Shown here: piece after piece, positions 1-7,586 of the stretch
Numbering within the stretch: position 1 is the first letter of the stretch
Layout: each line of letters starts with the position of its first letter
NCBI RefSeq assembly: GCF_000732535.1
Contig: NZ_APNK01000002.1
Coordinates: forward strand, 124,001-188,000
Length of the DNA stretch: 64,000 nucleotides
Direction: 5' to 3'
From: Salinisphaera hydrothermalis C41B8
Lineage (GTDB): Bacteria; Pseudomonadota; Gammaproteobacteria; Nevskiales; Salinisphaeraceae
The notes under the pieces: generated by a model
Databases searched by the model: none
Told to the model about the DNA's origin: nothing
The model's input: the letters and a program-made list of their open reading frames with translations, nothing else
Translations under genes and position numbers: made by a program

Positions 1-1
1 C

Positions 2-1933
2 CACGCGATGGCCTCGCTCAAGGACGCCATGGCGTGGGACGAGGCAACCTACGGCCTGGAATATGATCTCGACTCGTTCGTGATCGTCGCCGTCGGCAGC
101 TTCAACATGGGGGCGATGGAGAACAAGAGCCTCAATATCTTCAACACGGCCTGTATCTTCGCCCATCAGGACACCGCCACGGATAGCGACTTCGCCCGCG
201 TGCGCGACGTGGTGGCCCACGAATACTTCCATAACTACACCGGTAATCGCGTAACCTGTCGCGACTGGTTCCAGCTCTCGCTCAAGGAAGGGCTGACGGT
301 GTATCGCGAGCATCAGTTCGCCATCGACCACGGTTCGCCGGGGGTGACGCGTATCGAACAGGTGCGGATGATTCGCGATGTGCAGTTCCCCGAGGATGCC
401 GGCCCGCGCGCCCATCCGGTGCGGCCCGAGTCGTACGTCGAGATGAACAACTTCTACACCATCACGGTGTACGAAAAAGGCGCCGAGCTCATTCGCATGA
501 TGGCGCAGATGGCCGGGCGCGAGGCTTTCACCAAGGCGGTCAAGCACTATCTCGACAAGCACGACGGCCAGGCCGTGACCATCGAGGATTTCGTGCTCGC
601 GATCGAGGAATCCACCGGGCTGGATCTGGCCCAGTTCCGGCACTGGTACGCCTTTGCCGGTACGCCGCGGTTGCGGGTGTCATCGCGTTTCGCCGACGGG
701 CGACTGAGTCTGGAACTGGCTCAGGCCACGCCGGCTACGCCCGGGCAGGAAAACAAGCCCAACTTCGATATTCCTGTGTCGGTCGCCTTGTTCGACGACG
801 CAGGGCAGGTGGTCCGGGCCCCGGAGATCGTTCGGCTGATCGAGCAACGTGAGACGTTCGTCTTCGACGGTCTCGCCGCCGAGCCCACCGTTTCGGTCCT
901 GCGTGGGCTGACCGCGCCGGTGCGGCTTGAATTCGACCAGCCTGACGACGCGCTGGTTCGCCTGATGGCACATGATTCCGATCCGGTATCGCGCTGGGAC
1001 GCCGCGCAAAGCCTGTACATGGCGACGTTAAAGGCGGCGGTCACTGCGCATCAGAACGACGAGCCAATGCCGGCGCTGGGCGAGGGCATGATGACGGCAG
1101 TCGCCGCGCTGTTGGCCGACCCGCCCGACGACCGCGCGCTGCTGGCGGAGATGCTCACCGTGCCGAGCGCGACGCAGATCGGCGAAGCATTCGATGCCAT
1201 CGATGTGGCCGCCGTGGAAGCGGCGCGTCGTTACGTCAAACGTGAGATTGCCGCTCGTTTCGAGGCCGAGCTGGAGCGGCTGGCCGACGCGCATGCGCCC
1301 AGCGGCGGTTATGTATTCGACCAAGTCGCGGCGGGGCGGCGTCGTGTTTTTGCCACGGCGCTCGATTACCTGGCTTGCCTGGATACGCCAGCGATCCGTA
1401 AGCGCGCGCAGGCCGTCTATGATGCAGCGGATAACATGACCGATCGCATGGCGGCCCTGAACGCGCTGCAGGATCTGCCGGGCGAGGAGCGAGAGGCAAC
1501 GCGCGCCGATTTCGCCGAGCGTTTTGCCGATCAACCGCTGGTCATGGACAAGTGGCTGCGCCTCCAGGCCGCGACCGAGGACGGCGATACGGCGGCCCGG
1601 GTCCGCGATCTGCTGGCCGACGATCGGTTCGATTTCACCAACCCCAATCGCGTGCGCGCGCTCGTCGGCGGGTTCGTTCGGGGCAATCCGCTCGGCTTTC
1701 ATCGCGCCGATCGGGCGGGGTACGCACTCGTCGCCGACGAGATTCTGCGGCTTGACGCGATTAACCCGCAGTTAGCGGCCGCACTGGCCGGCCTGCTGGC
1801 CCCTTGGCGGCGTTATGCCGAACCTTATGCGGGCGGCATGCGCGAGGCGCTGGCGCGCGTCGGCGAGGCTGATCTGTCGGATAATACGCGTGAGATCGTC
1901 GACGCCGGACTCGGTGATCAGGCGGGCCCCTGA
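2..1933 (+). CDS. pepN: Aminopeptidase N, 5'-truncated by the window edge
   Basis: M1-family zinc aminopeptidase that trims N-terminal residues from cytoplasmic peptides. The frame is open to the first base, so the true start lies upstream; counted from the Met at position 8, 641 residues are visible. The substrate-binding GAMEN motif lies at residues 35-39, the zinc site HEYFH at 71-75, and the third zinc ligand is the Glu of KEGLTVYRE about 20 residues later. E. coli PepN is about 870 residues with GAMEN near 261, so roughly 225 N-terminal residues are missing. The C-terminal helical domain is complete and ends just before the phoB promoter. Identification is secure; nothing looks degenerate. 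Confidence 0.96.
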   Translation, partial: HAMASLKDAMAWDEATYGLEYDLDSFVIVAVGSFNMGAMENKSLNIFNTACIFAHQDTATDSDFARVRDVVAHEYFHNYTGNRVTCRDWFQLSLKEGLTVYREHQFAIDHGSPGVTRIEQVRMIRDVQFPEDAGPRAHPVRPESYVEMNNFYTITVYEKGAELIRMMAQMAGREAFTKAVKHYLDKHDGQAVTIEDFVLAIEESTGLDLAQFRHWYAFAGTPRLRVSSRFADGRLSLELAQATPATPGQENKPNFDIPVSVALFDDAGQVVRAPEIVRLIEQRETFVFDGLAAEPTVSVLRGLTAPVRLEFDQPDDALVRLMAHDSDPVSRWDAAQSLYMATLKAAVTAHQNDEPMPALGEGMMTAVAALLADPPDDRALLAEMLTVPSATQIGEAFDAIDVAAVEAARRYVKREIAARFEAELERLADAHAPSGGYVFDQVAAGRRRVFATALDYLACLDTPAIRKRAQAVYDAADNMTDRMAALNALQDLPGEEREATRADFAERFADQPLVMDKWLRLQAATEDGDTAARVRDLLADDRFDFTNPNRVRALVGGFVRGNPLGFHRADRAGYALVADEILRLDAINPQLAAALAGLLAPWRRYAEPYAGGMREALARVGEADLSDNTREIVDAGLGDQAGP

Positions 1934-1959
1934 CGCCAACCGGCGCGATGCGTCGCGTG

Positions 1960-1992
1960 TGTCATACAGCTGTCATATGACGTTCATAACAT
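1960..1992 (+). promoter_or_regulatory. Pho box and -10 of the phoB promoter
   Basis: Two identical heptamers TGTCATA (1960-1966 and 1971-1977) are 11 bp apart. A 9-bp gap and a -10-like TAACAT (1987-1992) follow, 30 bp before the phoB start. A weaker third copy, GTTCATA (1982-1988), continues the 11-bp phase. This is the known PhoB-site layout in which the Pho box replaces the -35, and it implies that phoBR is autoregulated. Confidence 0.85.
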
Positions 1993-2022
1993 CGCCACAA
2001 GTTTCGATGTGAACTCGTTGCC

Positions 2023-2718
2023 ATGTCACGCAAACACATACTGGTTGTCGAAGACGAAGCCCCGATCCGCGACATGATCCGATTTGCGCTCGAGCGGTCG
2101 GACTTCACGGTCGCCGAGGCGCCGGATGCCCAGACCGCTCGTCTGGCCATCGCCGAGCAGCGGCCGGATCTGGTTTTACTCGACTGGATGCTGCCGGGCG
2201 TCTCCGGCATGGAGCTCGCGCGCGAATGGCGTCGCGACGAGTTGACCGAAAACCTGCCGATCATTCTGGTCACCGCGCGCGTGGACGAAAACGATCGCGT
2301 GCGCGGGCTCAATCTGGGCGCCGACGATTACGTCACCAAGCCGTTTTCGTCATCGGAACTGGTCGCACGCGTGCGGGCTGTGCTGCGCCGCAGCCTCCCG
2401 GGGGGCGAAGATGAAACTCTGGAGCTGGACGGGCTCACACTGGACGCCGCCAGCCAGCGTGTTTCTGTGGGCGATGCATCGGTTAAACTCGGGCCCACCG
2501 AATACCGTCTGTTGCGCTTTTTCATGAGCAACCCGGAACGTGTCTATACCCGGGAACAGATGCTGGACCGCGTCTGGGGGCAGAATGTGTATGTGGAAGA
2601 GCGCACCGTCGATGTGCATATCCGACGGTTGCGCAAGGCGTTGGCGCCCCATGGCTTCGATGGTTTCATTCAGACCGTGCGCGGTAGCGGCTATCGCTTC
2701 TCGAGTCGCTCGGTATAG
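2023..2718 (+). CDS. phoB: Phosphate regulon response regulator PhoB
   Basis: DNA-binding response regulator of phosphate starvation. The 231-residue protein has a receiver domain (about 1-120) with acidic pocket E10-D11, phosphoacceptor D54 and conserved K106. An OmpR/PhoB winged-helix domain follows (about 130-228), with the typical RTVDVHIRRLRKAL recognition-helix region and RGSGYRF wing. When phosphorylated by PhoR it should bind the four Pho boxes of this window, including its own. phoR begins 9 bp downstream, so the two genes form an operon. Length and motifs are standard for PhoB; neighbouring phoR and pst genes settle the paralogue question. Confidence 0.97.
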   Translation: MSRKHILVVEDEAPIRDMIRFALERSDFTVAEAPDAQTARLAIAEQRPDLVLLDWMLPGVSGMELAREWRRDELTENLPIILVTARVDENDRVRGLNLGADDYVTKPFSSSELVARVRAVLRRSLPGGEDETLELDGLTLDAASQRVSVGDASVKLGPTEYRLLRFFMSNPERVYTREQMLDRVWGQNVYVEERTVDVHIRRLRKALAPHGFDGFIQTVRGSGYRFSSRSV

Positions 2719-2727
2719 ACTTTGAAG

Positions 2728-4056
2728 ATGGACGCGCCGGCCGACGAAATACGCCATATCTGGTGGATGGCCGGCCTTCGACTCGCCGCTTGGCTGGGTA
2801 CGGCGGCGTTGATCGGCTGGTTTTTCGATCACATTACGCTCGCACTTCTCATCGCTCTGGCGTTCTATACCGCCGGGCATCTTGTTTTCGCGTACCAGCT
2901 GCATCGCTGGCTGGCTCAGCCGCGCATAGAACCCCGCGAAGGCGTGGGCGTCTGGCAGGAAATCTATACCGAGCTGTATCGCCTGAAACAGCGTAATCGC
3001 CGTCGCAAGAAACGGCTCAAGAGCATCGTGAGCGAATTTCAGGCCTCTACGGCCGCGTTGCCCGACGGCGCCGTGGTGATCGATGGCCGCGGCCGGATTG
3101 TGTGGTTCAACAACGCTGCGGCCGCCTTGTTGGCCCTACGGGCTGGACAGGACAACGGCCAGCGGATCGTCAACCTCGTCCGGCATCCGCGCTTTGCCGA
3201 GTTCCTCGCCAGCGCCGATCAAGTCGGCGCGCCGCTTGAGGTGCCGTCGCCCGCTAACGATACCGATACGTTGTCGCTCCGGATCGTGCCTTATGGCAAC
3301 GGACAGCGGTTGCTGGTCGCGCGTGACATTAGCGAGCAGAAGCGGCTCGAGTCGACGCGTCGCGACTTCGTCGCCAACGCCTCGCACGAGCTGCGGACAC
3401 CGCTGACGGTGCTGCGCGGTTATCTCGAAATGATGACCGAGGAAGCCGACGATAGCGGCGCCCTCGCCACGTGGCGCATGCCGATCCGGGAAATGGATGC
3501 GCAGTCGGCACGTATGGGCCGCATCATCGACAGCCTGTTGCGGCTGGCGCGGCTCGAGGGCGAGGGGTTGGCGCAAGCCCAGGAAACCATCGATATGCCC
3601 ACCATGATCCAGCGTCTGGTGGATGGATTCCGTAAATCTGATGAGGGCCGCCACAAACTGACGGTAGAGGTGCAACCCCGGCTATCGCTGTTCGGGCGGC
3701 CCGCGGAAATCGAGAGCGTGATTTCGAATCTGGTGGCCAACGCCCTGCGCTATACCCAGGACGGCGGTCATATCGTGGTGCGTTGGCATAGCGAACATGG
3801 CGCTGCGCGACTGGCGGTGAGCGACAATGGACCGGGTATCGCCGCGGAGCATCTGCCGCGTCTGACCGAGCGTTTCTATCGCATAGATTCCGGTCGAAGT
3901 TCGTCAGATGGCGGGACCGGACTTGGTCTGGCCATCGTCAAGCACAGCCTCGAGCATCACGAGGCGGAGCTGTCCATCGACAGCGAGCCGGGTCGGGGCA
4001 CGACATTTTCGTGCGTGTTCCCGGGCCAGCGCCTGGTCGCCGCCGACGCCGCCTGA
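2728..4056 (+). CDS. phoR: Phosphate regulon sensor histidine kinase PhoR
   Basis: Membrane histidine kinase that phosphorylates PhoB and is held in check by PstSCAB/PhoU when phosphate is plentiful. Two closely spaced N-terminal membrane helices (about 13-57) are followed by a basic linker, a PAS domain (about 105-200) and a HisKA domain with H220 in SHELRTP. The HATPase_c domain shows NLVANALRYT (N box), DNGPGI (G1) and GTGLGLAIVKH (G2). I use the ATG at 2728; a TTG two codons upstream is also possible, and neither has a strong ribosome site. The lack of a large periplasmic domain is typical of PhoR. Confidence 0.96.
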   Translation: MDAPADEIRHIWWMAGLRLAAWLGTAALIGWFFDHITLALLIALAFYTAGHLVFAYQLHRWLAQPRIEPREGVGVWQEIYTELYRLKQRNRRRKKRLKSIVSEFQASTAALPDGAVVIDGRGRIVWFNNAAAALLALRAGQDNGQRIVNLVRHPRFAEFLASADQVGAPLEVPSPANDTDTLSLRIVPYGNGQRLLVARDISEQKRLESTRRDFVANASHELRTPLTVLRGYLEMMTEEADDSGALATWRMPIREMDAQSARMGRIIDSLLRLARLEGEGLAQAQETIDMPTMIQRLVDGFRKSDEGRHKLTVEVQPRLSLFGRPAEIESVISNLVANALRYTQDGGHIVVRWHSEHGAARLAVSDNGPGIAAEHLPRLTERFYRIDSGRSSSDGGTGLGLAIVKHSLEHHEAELSIDSEPGRGTTFSCVFPGQRLVAADAA

Positions 4057-4156
4057 CGCCAACCCCGCGCCACGACGGGAATATTTTGCCCCGCCGTATG
4101 CTGCGCGCCGTGCTGCGACGCACGACCGACGCGCGAATTTTCTAATTTCCTCCTAT

Positions 4157-4189
4157 TGCAATAAAACCGTCATACAAGCGGTGTTTAAT
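4157..4189 (+). promoter_or_regulatory. Probable Pho box and -10 of the porin promoter
   Basis: TGCAATA (4157-4163) and CGTCATA (4168-4174) are 11 bp apart, then 9 bp, then TTTAAT (4184-4189). The first half-site is weak (5 of 7 to TGTCATA), but spacing is identical to the phoB and pstS promoters. The rest of the 300-bp phoR-porin gap (4057-4356) holds only the untranslated leader and a GAGGGAGAG ribosome site at 4342-4350. Confidence 0.65.
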
Positions 4190-4356
4190 TGGGCGCATCG
4201 TCCGGTTCGGGGCGAGCGTTTGGGGGCATCCGCGTCAAAAAGCCAGACGGGTGCCAAGCGCTGTCTCCAGCCGGATCGTCGATGCAGCTACGCAATGGCT
4301 GTTCCCAGAAGGGCACACGAATGCCCGGATCAATCCGCTTCGAGGGAGAGTATTTC

Positions 4357-5517
4357 ATGACGATCAAGGCTCATTATGCTGGTTTGGCAACCGGTATCGT
4401 TTCCATGGCGACGGTGCTTGGTGTGGCGCCGGCTGCACACGCCTTCGATTTCAAACTTAAGGGTCAGGTAAACCGCGCTGTCATCGCGTCCGACAACGGC
4501 AAGTCGACGGATGCCGGCCTGGTGGACAACCACTCGTCGCCGAGCCGTTTCGGGTTCACCGGCACGCAGGACGTCAGCCCGAACCTGAAGGTAGGCTTCG
4601 AGTACGTTATGGCGTTGGCTACCAACACGAGTAGCGAGTACGACGTCAACGGCAGCCAGAAGGGCAATGCCATTGAGAACCGTCAGGCCAACGTCTTCTT
4701 CGAAGGCAACTACGGCAAGCTGACGTTCGGTAGAACTGACGGTGCGGCCAACAGCACGTCGAAGGTCGACCTGTCCGGCCTGACCGACCTCGGCGGTGGC
4801 TCGGTCGTGGACGACTACTTCGGTGGTCTCAGCTTCGTCGACGGCGCCGGCAACGTCGGCCCCAGCCTCAAGAACGGTTACAGCAACTTCGACGCGCTGT
4901 CGCGCCAGAACACCGTGCGCTACGACACGCCGAGCTTTGCCGGCGCGACCCTGTCGGTCAGCTATGACCAGGGCCAGGCGATCGAAGTGGCGCCGCGTTA
5001 CAAGCACAAGTTCGCCAACGACGTGAAAGTCGAGGCCGCGCTCGACTACGTCGATAGCGGTAATCAGGACAAGACTCTCAATGCGGCCGGCAATTTCGCG
5101 AACAATAGCGGGCCAAACAGGAATTCGTCGTTCCAGGAATTCGGCGGCTCCGCCTCCATGCTGTTGCCCTCGGGCCTGAACTTCTTTGCGCAATACAAGC
5201 GTCGGAACTATAGCAATACGTTCTACACGGATGGCGCTAGCTTGGATCACGCCCAGAGCTACTCGGGCGGTGTCGGTTATATCTTCGGCAAGAACCACGT
5301 CCAGGCGTTCTTCGGCCAGACCGACGATCTGCAGAGCGGCAACAGCCAGGTGCGCAACTATGGCGTCGCCTATCGCTACGACCTGCTGAAGTCGGTTAAC
5401 ATGTACGCCTCCTACCATCATCTGACTGGCGACAATCTGGTGAACCGTGATGGCAGCTCTTTCAAGGCCAAGAACATGAATGTTGTCTTTGCCGGCGTAC
5501 GTGCGAAGTTCTTCTAA
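4357..5517 (+). CDS. Outer-membrane porin, probably phosphate-regulated
   Basis: General-diffusion or anion porin of the Gram-negative trimeric beta-barrel type. The 386-residue precursor has a signal peptide of about 28 residues ending in AHA, then FDFKLKGQVNRAV as the first strand. Alternating strands follow, and the last residue is Phe (GVRAKFF), the BAM recognition signature. The start at 4357 has a strong GAGGGAGAG 7 bp upstream; in-frame starts upstream would bury the signal peptide. Position between phoR and pstS, plus a Pho-type promoter, suggests a PhoE/OprP-like role in phosphate uptake across the outer membrane. That role is inference; the family (Porin_4/OmpC-like) is clear. Confidence 0.9.
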   Translation: MTIKAHYAGLATGIVSMATVLGVAPAAHAFDFKLKGQVNRAVIASDNGKSTDAGLVDNHSSPSRFGFTGTQDVSPNLKVGFEYVMALATNTSSEYDVNGSQKGNAIENRQANVFFEGNYGKLTFGRTDGAANSTSKVDLSGLTDLGGGSVVDDYFGGLSFVDGAGNVGPSLKNGYSNFDALSRQNTVRYDTPSFAGATLSVSYDQGQAIEVAPRYKHKFANDVKVEAALDYVDSGNQDKTLNAAGNFANNSGPNRNSSFQEFGGSASMLLPSGLNFFAQYKRRNYSNTFYTDGASLDHAQSYSGGVGYIFGKNHVQAFFGQTDDLQSGNSQVRNYGVAYRYDLLKSVNMYASYHHLTGDNLVNRDGSSFKAKNMNVVFAGVRAKFF

Positions 5518-5524
5518 GAAGTCA

Positions 5525-5977
5525 ATGCGATCTACCTACGCAATCATTGGACTTGTCATGTCGTTGGGGTTGGCCGGATGTGCATCCGGCTTGCCCCACG
5601 GCAAGTCGGTCGATTACAACAACCTGCCTGGTGAGAACGATTCGGCTCAGGGGCCGGGTCTGCTCAGTGGTGATCACTACGACAAGTCGGATGGGGGCGG
5701 TACGCTGCTTTACTCCGATAATCACCCGAGCAAGTCGGTCTTCGGATCGCTGCGCGATCGAAACAAGCCGGGGCAGGCGCCGACCGAAAACGCGGGGCAG
5801 GGTTCGTCCCAGACGAGCGCATCCGCGGCGAGTTCCCAGCAGGACTTCCAGAACTTCCAGGATTTTCAGGCTTACAAGCACTTTCAGCAGCTTCCGCCCG
5901 ACTCCCCCGAGAAGCAGCGCTTCAAGGACTGGAAGGAGTGGCAGGAGTACAAGAAGTGGAAACAACAGCAGCAGTAA
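5525..5977 (+). CDS. Small lipoprotein with Gln/Lys/aromatic-rich tail
   Basis: Unrecognised 150-residue lipoprotein. The signal peptide ends in the lipobox LAGC, so the mature protein should start at Cys18. The middle is polar and low complexity. The C-terminal 45 residues repeat short F/W-Q/K units (for example DFQNFQDFQAYKHFQ and DWKEWQEYKKW) and are probably helical. It starts 7 bp after the porin stop with no promoter between, so it is co-transcribed from the Pho-type promoter and ends at a strong terminator. Porin-linked envelope or peptidoglycan attachment is a guess; no domain is evident. The start is fixed by the lipobox. Confidence 0.8.
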   Translation: MRSTYAIIGLVMSLGLAGCASGLPHGKSVDYNNLPGENDSAQGPGLLSGDHYDKSDGGGTLLYSDNHPSKSVFGSLRDRNKPGQAPTENAGQGSSQTSASAASSQQDFQNFQDFQAYKHFQQLPPDSPEKQRFKDWKEWQEYKKWKQQQQ

Positions 5978-6009
5978 GTTCGCTTGAACGCTGTCTGTTC
6001 GATGATGAA

Positions 6010-6035
6010 CCCTGGCCTGATGGCCGGGGTTTTTT
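6010..6035 (+). terminator. Rho-independent terminator after porin-lipoprotein operon
   Basis: An 8-bp stem (CCCTGGCC at 6010-6017 with GGCCGGGG at 6022-6029, one G-U pair) and TGAT loop are followed at once by six T residues. It lies 33 bp after the lipoprotein stop. Confidence 0.92.
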
Positions 6036-6056
6036 GTTTGCAAGATCGCGCATGCC

Positions 6057-6089
6057 TGTCATGAAAGCGTCACGCGCGATGTCGATAAT
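6057..6089 (+). promoter_or_regulatory. Pho box and -10 with no gene directly downstream
   Basis: TGTCATG (6057-6063), 4 bp, CGTCACG (6068-6074), 9 bp, GATAAT (6084-6089). This is exactly the geometry of the phoB and pstS promoters. It lies between two terminators, 200 bp before the pstS promoter, so it must drive something short. Confidence 0.7.
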
Positions 6090-6095
6090 GGGCCC

Positions 6096-6252
6096 ACGTC
6101 GCGCTCTCCCCGCGGCGTTTTTAGCGGCTCCGGCCGATAGAATTGAAAGATCCAAAGTCGGTTTGTCCCTGCCGATCGTGTCGTCCCCGCGACCGGATCT
6201 TTCCCGCAGATGGCTCCCATTTTTCGGCCCGGCTTTGTCCGGGCCTTCTTTT
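6096..6252 (+). ncRNA. Candidate PhoB-activated small RNA, about 155 nt
   Basis: Proposed transcript from about 7 nt after the -10 at 6084-6089 to the T-run at 6246-6252. GAAAGATCC (6145-6153) pairs perfectly with GGATCTTTC (6195-6203), giving a 9-bp long-range stem, and a terminator hairpin closes the 3' end. No credible reading frame fits: the ATG at 6088 runs through the terminator with no ribosome site. No known RNA family is recognised. The start is inferred from the promoter and may be off by a few bases; transcription itself is unproven. Confidence 0.5.
6226..6252 (+). terminator. Rho-independent terminator upstream of pstS
   Basis: GGCCCGG (6226-6232) pairs with CCGGGCC (6239-6245) around a 6-nt loop, followed by TTCTTTT. 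It ends the candidate sRNA before the pstS promoter; the upstream porin operon already has its own terminator. Confidence 0.85.
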
Positions 6253-6288
6253 ATTTCGGCTCCGGCGAGCGCACGGGGCTTCGATCAG

Positions 6289-6321
6289 TGTCACATGAGT
6301 GTCATAATTCGAGCCTATCGT
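6289..6321 (+). promoter_or_regulatory. Pho box and -10 of the pstS promoter
   Basis: TGTCACA (6289-6295), 4 bp, TGTCATA (6300-6306), 9 bp, TATCGT (6316-6321). This is a canonical PhoB-dependent promoter, about 65 bp before the pstS start. Confidence 0.87.
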
Positions 6322-6385
6322 TAGCATTCCGACGGGGCCGAGCACAGAGCCACCCGTCACGACAATGCACGAAAAGGAGAATCCT

Positions 6386-7444
6386 GTGCGATTGAGTTTC
6401 AGCAAGACGTTGATCACAGCCGTCGCCGCGCTGTCGATCTGGGGGTCGGCCAGTGCGGCCGTTGATCAGATCAACGGTGCTGGCGCGACGTTCCCGTACC
6501 CGGTTTATTCCAAGTGGGCGCAGGCCTACCAGAAGAAGACCGGCGTGCGTTTCAACTACCAGGCCATCGGTTCCGGTGGCGGCATCAAGCAGATCGAGGC
6601 CAAGACCGTCGATTTCGGTGCGTCCGACGCGCCGTTGAAGAAGGACGAGCTCGACAAGTACGGCCTGTTGCAGTTCCCCATGGTCATGGGGGGCGTGGTC
6701 CCGGTCGTGCATCTCAAGGGTATCCAGCCCGGTAAGCTGCGTCTGGATGGCAAGACCCTGGCCGAGATCTATGCCGGCAAGATCACCAAGTGGAATGCTC
6801 CGGCAATCAAGAAGCTCAACCCGAACCTGAACCTGCCGAACACCGATATCACCGTCGTCCATCGGTCCGACGGTTCGGGCACCACCTGGAACTTCACCAG
6901 TTATCTGACCAAGGTTAGCGAGATGTGGGCCAAGGGCCCGGGCCATGCCAAGGCAGTCGCCTGGCCGACGGGTGTCGGCGGCAAGGGCAACCAGGGTGTC
7001 GCCTCGTACGTGAATCGCATCAAGAACTCGATCGGTTACGTCGAATATGCCTATGCGCTCCAGAACAAGATGACCTACGTGTCGTTGAAGAACAAGGCGG
7101 GCAACTTCGTGCAGCCGACGGCCGCCAACTTCCAGGCCGCTGCGGCCAACGCCGACTGGGCCAACGCCCCGGGCTTCTACGTGGTGCTGACCGATCAGCC
7201 GGGCGCCAAGAGCTGGCCGATCACCGCGGCGACGTACATCCTGATGTACAAGAAGCCGCAGCATCCGAAGACGGCCCAGGCCGTGCTCAAGTTCTTCGAT
7301 TGGGCTTACGAGAACGGCGACAAGATGGCGGCCGATCTGGATTACGTCCCGATGCCGGACAGCGCGGTGAAGCTGGTCCACGACAAGTGGCATAGTCAGA
7401 TCAAGGGCGATAACGGCCAGCCGCTTTGGCCGGTGCAGCAGTAA
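6386..7444 (+). CDS. pstS: Periplasmic phosphate-binding protein PstS
   Basis: High-affinity phosphate receptor that hands phosphate to the PstCA channel. I use the GTG at 6386, which has AAGGAG 6 bp upstream; an ATG at 6365 would add seven residues and put the ribosome site inside the gene. The 352-residue precursor has a Sec signal peptide ending near ASA. Hallmarks follow: INGAGATFPYPVYSKW, GSGGGIKQIEAKTVDFGASDAPL and HRSDGSGTTWNFTSYL, whose Ser, Asp and Thr ligands hold phosphate. First gene of the pst operon; hairpins after it probably raise its level over the transporter genes. Confidence 0.96.
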   Translation: MRLSFSKTLITAVAALSIWGSASAAVDQINGAGATFPYPVYSKWAQAYQKKTGVRFNYQAIGSGGGIKQIEAKTVDFGASDAPLKKDELDKYGLLQFPMVMGGVVPVVHLKGIQPGKLRLDGKTLAEIYAGKITKWNAPAIKKLNPNLNLPNTDITVVHRSDGSGTTWNFTSYLTKVSEMWAKGPGHAKAVAWPTGVGGKGNQGVASYVNRIKNSIGYVEYAYALQNKMTYVSLKNKAGNFVQPTAANFQAAAANADWANAPGFYVVLTDQPGAKSWPITAATYILMYKKPQHPKTAQAVLKFFDWAYENGDKMAADLDYVPMPDSAVKLVHDKWHSQIKGDNGQPLWPVQQ

Positions 7445-7495
7445 AAATCTGTTGCCATTCGATCCGCACTCGGGTGAGGGGCGGATCGAATCGAG

Positions 7496-7528
7496 CGGCC
7501 GACCCTTAACCGGGGTCGGCCGTTTTCT
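7496..7528 (+). terminator. Hairpin with T-run between pstS and pstC
   Basis: A 10-bp perfect stem (CGGCCGACCC at 7496-7505 with GGGTCGGCCG at 7513-7522) is followed by TTTTCTT. Just upstream a second 8-bp stem pairs CGATCCGC (7460-7467) with GCGGATCG (7481-7488). With no clear promoter before pstC, this is best read as a partial terminator and 3' stabiliser that favours pstS. Confidence 0.75.
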
Positions 7529-7586
7529 TGGCAGGCTGTTACGAGCTTCCCAGGAAAACGGCTGACTCACCTGATGGAGATCGACA

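Noticed and set aside
4330-5421. Long open frame antisense to the porin gene
   Set aside because: It mirrors the porin's codon periodicity and has no ribosome site; the porin has signal peptide, strand pattern and Phe end.
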